Below are positions 5,014 to 6,806 of a stretch of DNA of 6,806 nucleotides, in pieces. A program made the position numbers and the translations under genes. Within the stretch, counting starts at the first letter, position 1; each line of letters begins with the position of its first letter. Origin of the DNA: an uncultured Candidatus Methylacidiphilales bacterium (GTDB lineage: Bacteria > Verrucomicrobiota > Verrucomicrobiia > Methylacidiphilales > CALFVM01). The notes beneath the pieces are model-generated. The model did not search any database. It had not been told where the DNA came from and saw only the letters and a list, made by a program, of their open reading frames with translations. The stretch covers positions 1 through 6,806 of the forward strand of contig CALFVM010000238.1 of the NCBI GenBank assembly GCA_937928665.1, written 5' to 3'.

Positions 5014-6806
5014 ATGCCCGGTTTCAAGCTCATCGCTCCCTACGCCCCCACCGGCGACCAGCCCGGCGCCATCACCCGGCTGACCGAACGCCTCCTCGCG
5101 GGTGAAAAACATTCCGTTCTCCTCGGCGTCACCGGTTCCGGCAAAACCTTCACCATCGCCAACGTCATCGCCCGCCTCGACCGACCCACCCTCGTCATCT
5201 CCCACAACAAAACCCTCGCCGCCCAGCTTTTCTCCGAACTCAAAAGCTTTTTCCCCGAGAACGCCGTCGAGTACTTCGTCAGCTATTTCGACTACTACCA
5301 ACCCGAAGCCTACATCCCCCGCACCGACACCTACATCGAAAAAGATTCCAGCATCAACGACGAGATCGAACGCCTCCGCCTCTCCGCCACCGCCTCCCTC
5401 CTCACCCGGCGCGACGTGATTGTCGTTGCTTCCGTCTCCTGCATCTACGGCCTCGGTTCCCCCGAAGACTACGCCCAAATGATCCTGCCCATCGAAGTCG
5501 GCCAACCTCTCGGACGCGAGGCCTTTCTCGCACGCCTCGTCGACATCCAATACGAACGCAACGACATCGCCCTGGCCCGCGGCAAGTTCCGCGCCCGCGG
5601 CGACGTCGTCGAAGTCTGCCCCGCCTCCACCGACGAAGCCCTCCGCATCGAATTCTTCGGCGACGAAATCGAACGCATCTCCAAGTTCGACCTCCTGACC
5701 GGCGACACCCTCACCCTCCACGACAAAGAAATCATCTTCCCCGCCCGCCAATACGTCACCCCCGCCGAAAAAATGCGCCGGGCCATCGCCGCCATCGGCG
5801 CCGAACTCGAAGCCCGCATCGCCGAACTGGAACGCGCCGGCAAACTCCTCGAAGCTCAACGCCTCAAAATGCGCACCACCTACGACCTCGACATGATGCA
5901 GGAAATGGGTTTTTGCACCGGCATCGAAAACTACTCCCGCCACCTCTCCGGCCGCCCGCCCGGCTCCCGTCCCTTCACCCTCATCGACTTCTTCCCCAAA
6001 GACTTTCTCGCCGTCCTCGACGAATCCCACGCCACCGTCCCCCAAATCGGTGGCATGTACGCCGGCGACCGCTCCCGGAAAACCGTCCTGGTCGAACACG
6101 GCTTCCGCCTCCCCTCCGCCCTCGACAACCGCCCCCTGAACTTCGACGAGTTCGAATCCCTCCTCAACCAGGTCATCTACGTTTCCGCCACCCCCGATTC
6201 ACACGAAATCAACCGCGCCGGAGGCGAAGTCGTCGAACAAATCATCCGCCCCACCGGCCTCCTCGACCCAAAAATCACCCTCAAACCCCTCGAAGGCCAA
6301 ATCGACAGCCTCATCGCCGAAGCCAAGCTCCGCGTCGAACGCGGCGAACGCGTCCTCGTCACCACCCTGACCAAACGCACCGCCGAAGACCTCACTGACT
6401 ACCTCCGCGAGGCCGGGCTCAAAGTCCAATACATCCACGCCGAAGTCGACGCCATCGAGCGGGTCGAAATCCTCCGCAACCTCCGCGCCGGTTCCTGCGA
6501 TGTCCTCGTCGGCATCAATCTCCTCCGCGAAGGCCTCGACCTCCCCGAGGTCTCCCTTGTGGCCATCCTCGACGCCGACAAAGAAGGCTACCTCCGCTCC
6601 GACACCTCCCTCATTCAAACCGCCGGACGCGCCGCCCGCCACATCAACGGGGAAGTCATCCTCTACGCCGACCGCATGACCGGCTCCATCCGCCGCCTCC
6701 TCGAGGTCACCGAAGCCCGCCGGGCCAAACAAATCGCCTACAACCAGGCCAACAACATCATCCCCCACACCGCCCGCCGCGCCATCCAGGAAAGCCTCGG
6801 CTCCCT
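5014..6806 (+). CDS. uvrB: Excinuclease ABC subunit B (C-terminus cut by right edge)
   Basis: UvrB is the damage-verifying DEAD-like helicase of nucleotide excision repair. It is loaded by UvrA, and it recruits UvrC for dual incision. 597 codons are present. In order: TGDQP (13-17), Walker A GVTGSGKT (38-45), HNKTLAAQL (64-72), beta-hairpin region SYFDYYQPEAYIPRTDTYIE (90-109), NDEIERLR and VVASVSCIYGLG (137-148), UvrA-binding domain (about 150-250), RTTYDLDMMQEMGFCTGIENYSRH (287-310 region), Walker B LDESH (335-339), SATPDSHE (391-398), GINLLREGLDLPEV (500-513), QTAGRAARH (535-543). All helicase motifs are intact. The family is usually about 660-700 residues, so the C-terminal UVR domain that binds UvrC lies beyond the edge. 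The ATG at 5014 gives the normal family start (FKLIAPYAPTGDQP). Codon use is extremely C-ending. Confidence 0.98.
   Translation, partial: MPGFKLIAPYAPTGDQPGAITRLTERLLAGEKHSVLLGVTGSGKTFTIANVIARLDRPTLVISHNKTLAAQLFSELKSFFPENAVEYFVSYFDYYQPEAYIPRTDTYIEKDSSINDEIERLRLSATASLLTRRDVIVVASVSCIYGLGSPEDYAQMILPIEVGQPLGREAFLARLVDIQYERNDIALARGKFRARGDVVEVCPASTDEALRIEFFGDEIERISKFDLLTGDTLTLHDKEIIFPARQYVTPAEKMRRAIAAIGAELEARIAELERAGKLLEAQRLKMRTTYDLDMMQEMGFCTGIENYSRHLSGRPPGSRPFTLIDFFPKDFLAVLDESHATVPQIGGMYAGDRSRKTVLVEHGFRLPSALDNRPLNFDEFESLLNQVIYVSATPDSHEINRAGGEVVEQIIRPTGLLDPKITLKPLEGQIDSLIAEAKLRVERGERVLVTTLTKRTAEDLTDYLREAGLKVQYIHAEVDAIERVEILRNLRAGSCDVLVGINLLREGLDLPEVSLVAILDADKEGYLRSDTSLIQTAGRAARHINGEVILYADRMTGSIRRLLEVTEARRAKQIAYNQANNIIPHTARRAIQESLGS

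Noticed and set aside
4923..5033. N-terminal extension of the lytic transglycosylase to the ATG at 5033
   Set aside because: It would overlap the uvrB start, adds 37 charged residues before the signal/anchor segment, and the ATG at 4922 has its own GGAG.
4999..6099. Long minus-strand open frame (366 codons) opposite uvrB
   Set aside because: Its product is a low-complexity Gly/Asp/Glu/Val/Phe string, the expected antisense of a C-ending coding frame. uvrB is unambiguous on the plus strand.
5913..6398. Plus-strand Arg/Pro/His-rich frame inside uvrB
   Set aside because: Frame-shifted reading of uvrB with extreme composition and no recognisable motif.
6199..6768. Second minus-strand open frame opposite uvrB (189 codons)
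   Set aside because: Same low-complexity acidic/Gly pattern; antisense shadow of uvrB.

Overview
The window is a GC-rich bacterial chromosomal segment of mostly housekeeping and envelope genes. It shows no phage, insertion sequence, CRISPR array or RNA gene. The organism is probably a member of the PVC superphylum, most likely Verrucomicrobiota. This is an inference from three things: a large surface-protein N-terminus with an LE-x-R-x-LFDA motif, a free-standing infA, and the overall composition. The sequence alone does not prove it.

Layout, left to right. (1) 1-780, minus strand: the N-terminal 260 residues of a probable large surface/adhesin-type protein running off the left edge; an 8-bp hairpin abuts its start codon. 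(2) 781-1009: a comparatively AT-rich non-coding gap with an 8-bp tandem repeat and a run of eight C. (3) 1010-1264, minus: infA (translation initiation factor IF-1), with a GTG start, a clear Shine-Dalgarno and a plausible extended -10 promoter at 1301-1330. (4) 1364-4172, minus: a compact four-gene unit transcribed in the order DUF883/YqjD-like, YqjE-like, YqjK-like, then a membrane sensor histidine kinase with a double-Cache-like sensor region. The first three reproduce the order of the E. coli yqjD-yqjE-yqjK envelope genes; the kinase follows 30 nt later. (5) 4290-4922, minus: a small membrane-anchored SLT-type lytic transglycosylase. (6) 4923-5013: a 91-bp divergent promoter region. (7) 5014-6806, plus: uvrB (excinuclease ABC subunit B), 597 codons seen, cut by the right edge before its C-terminal UvrC-binding domain.

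How the genes relate: the YqjD/E/K-like proteins, the sensor kinase and the transglycosylase are all predicted to act at the inner membrane or periplasm, so 1364-4922 looks like an envelope-related block. infA and uvrB are unrelated housekeeping genes, but their candidate promoters share an almost identical -35/-10 layout. From about 4200 rightward the plus strand is strikingly C-rich and G-poor, whichever strand is transcribed.

I found no convincing new defence or mobile system. The items most worth a second look are the start-codon hairpin of the surface-protein gene, the kinase joined to a yqjDEK-like unit, the apparently leaderless uvrB, and the strand-composition asymmetry.
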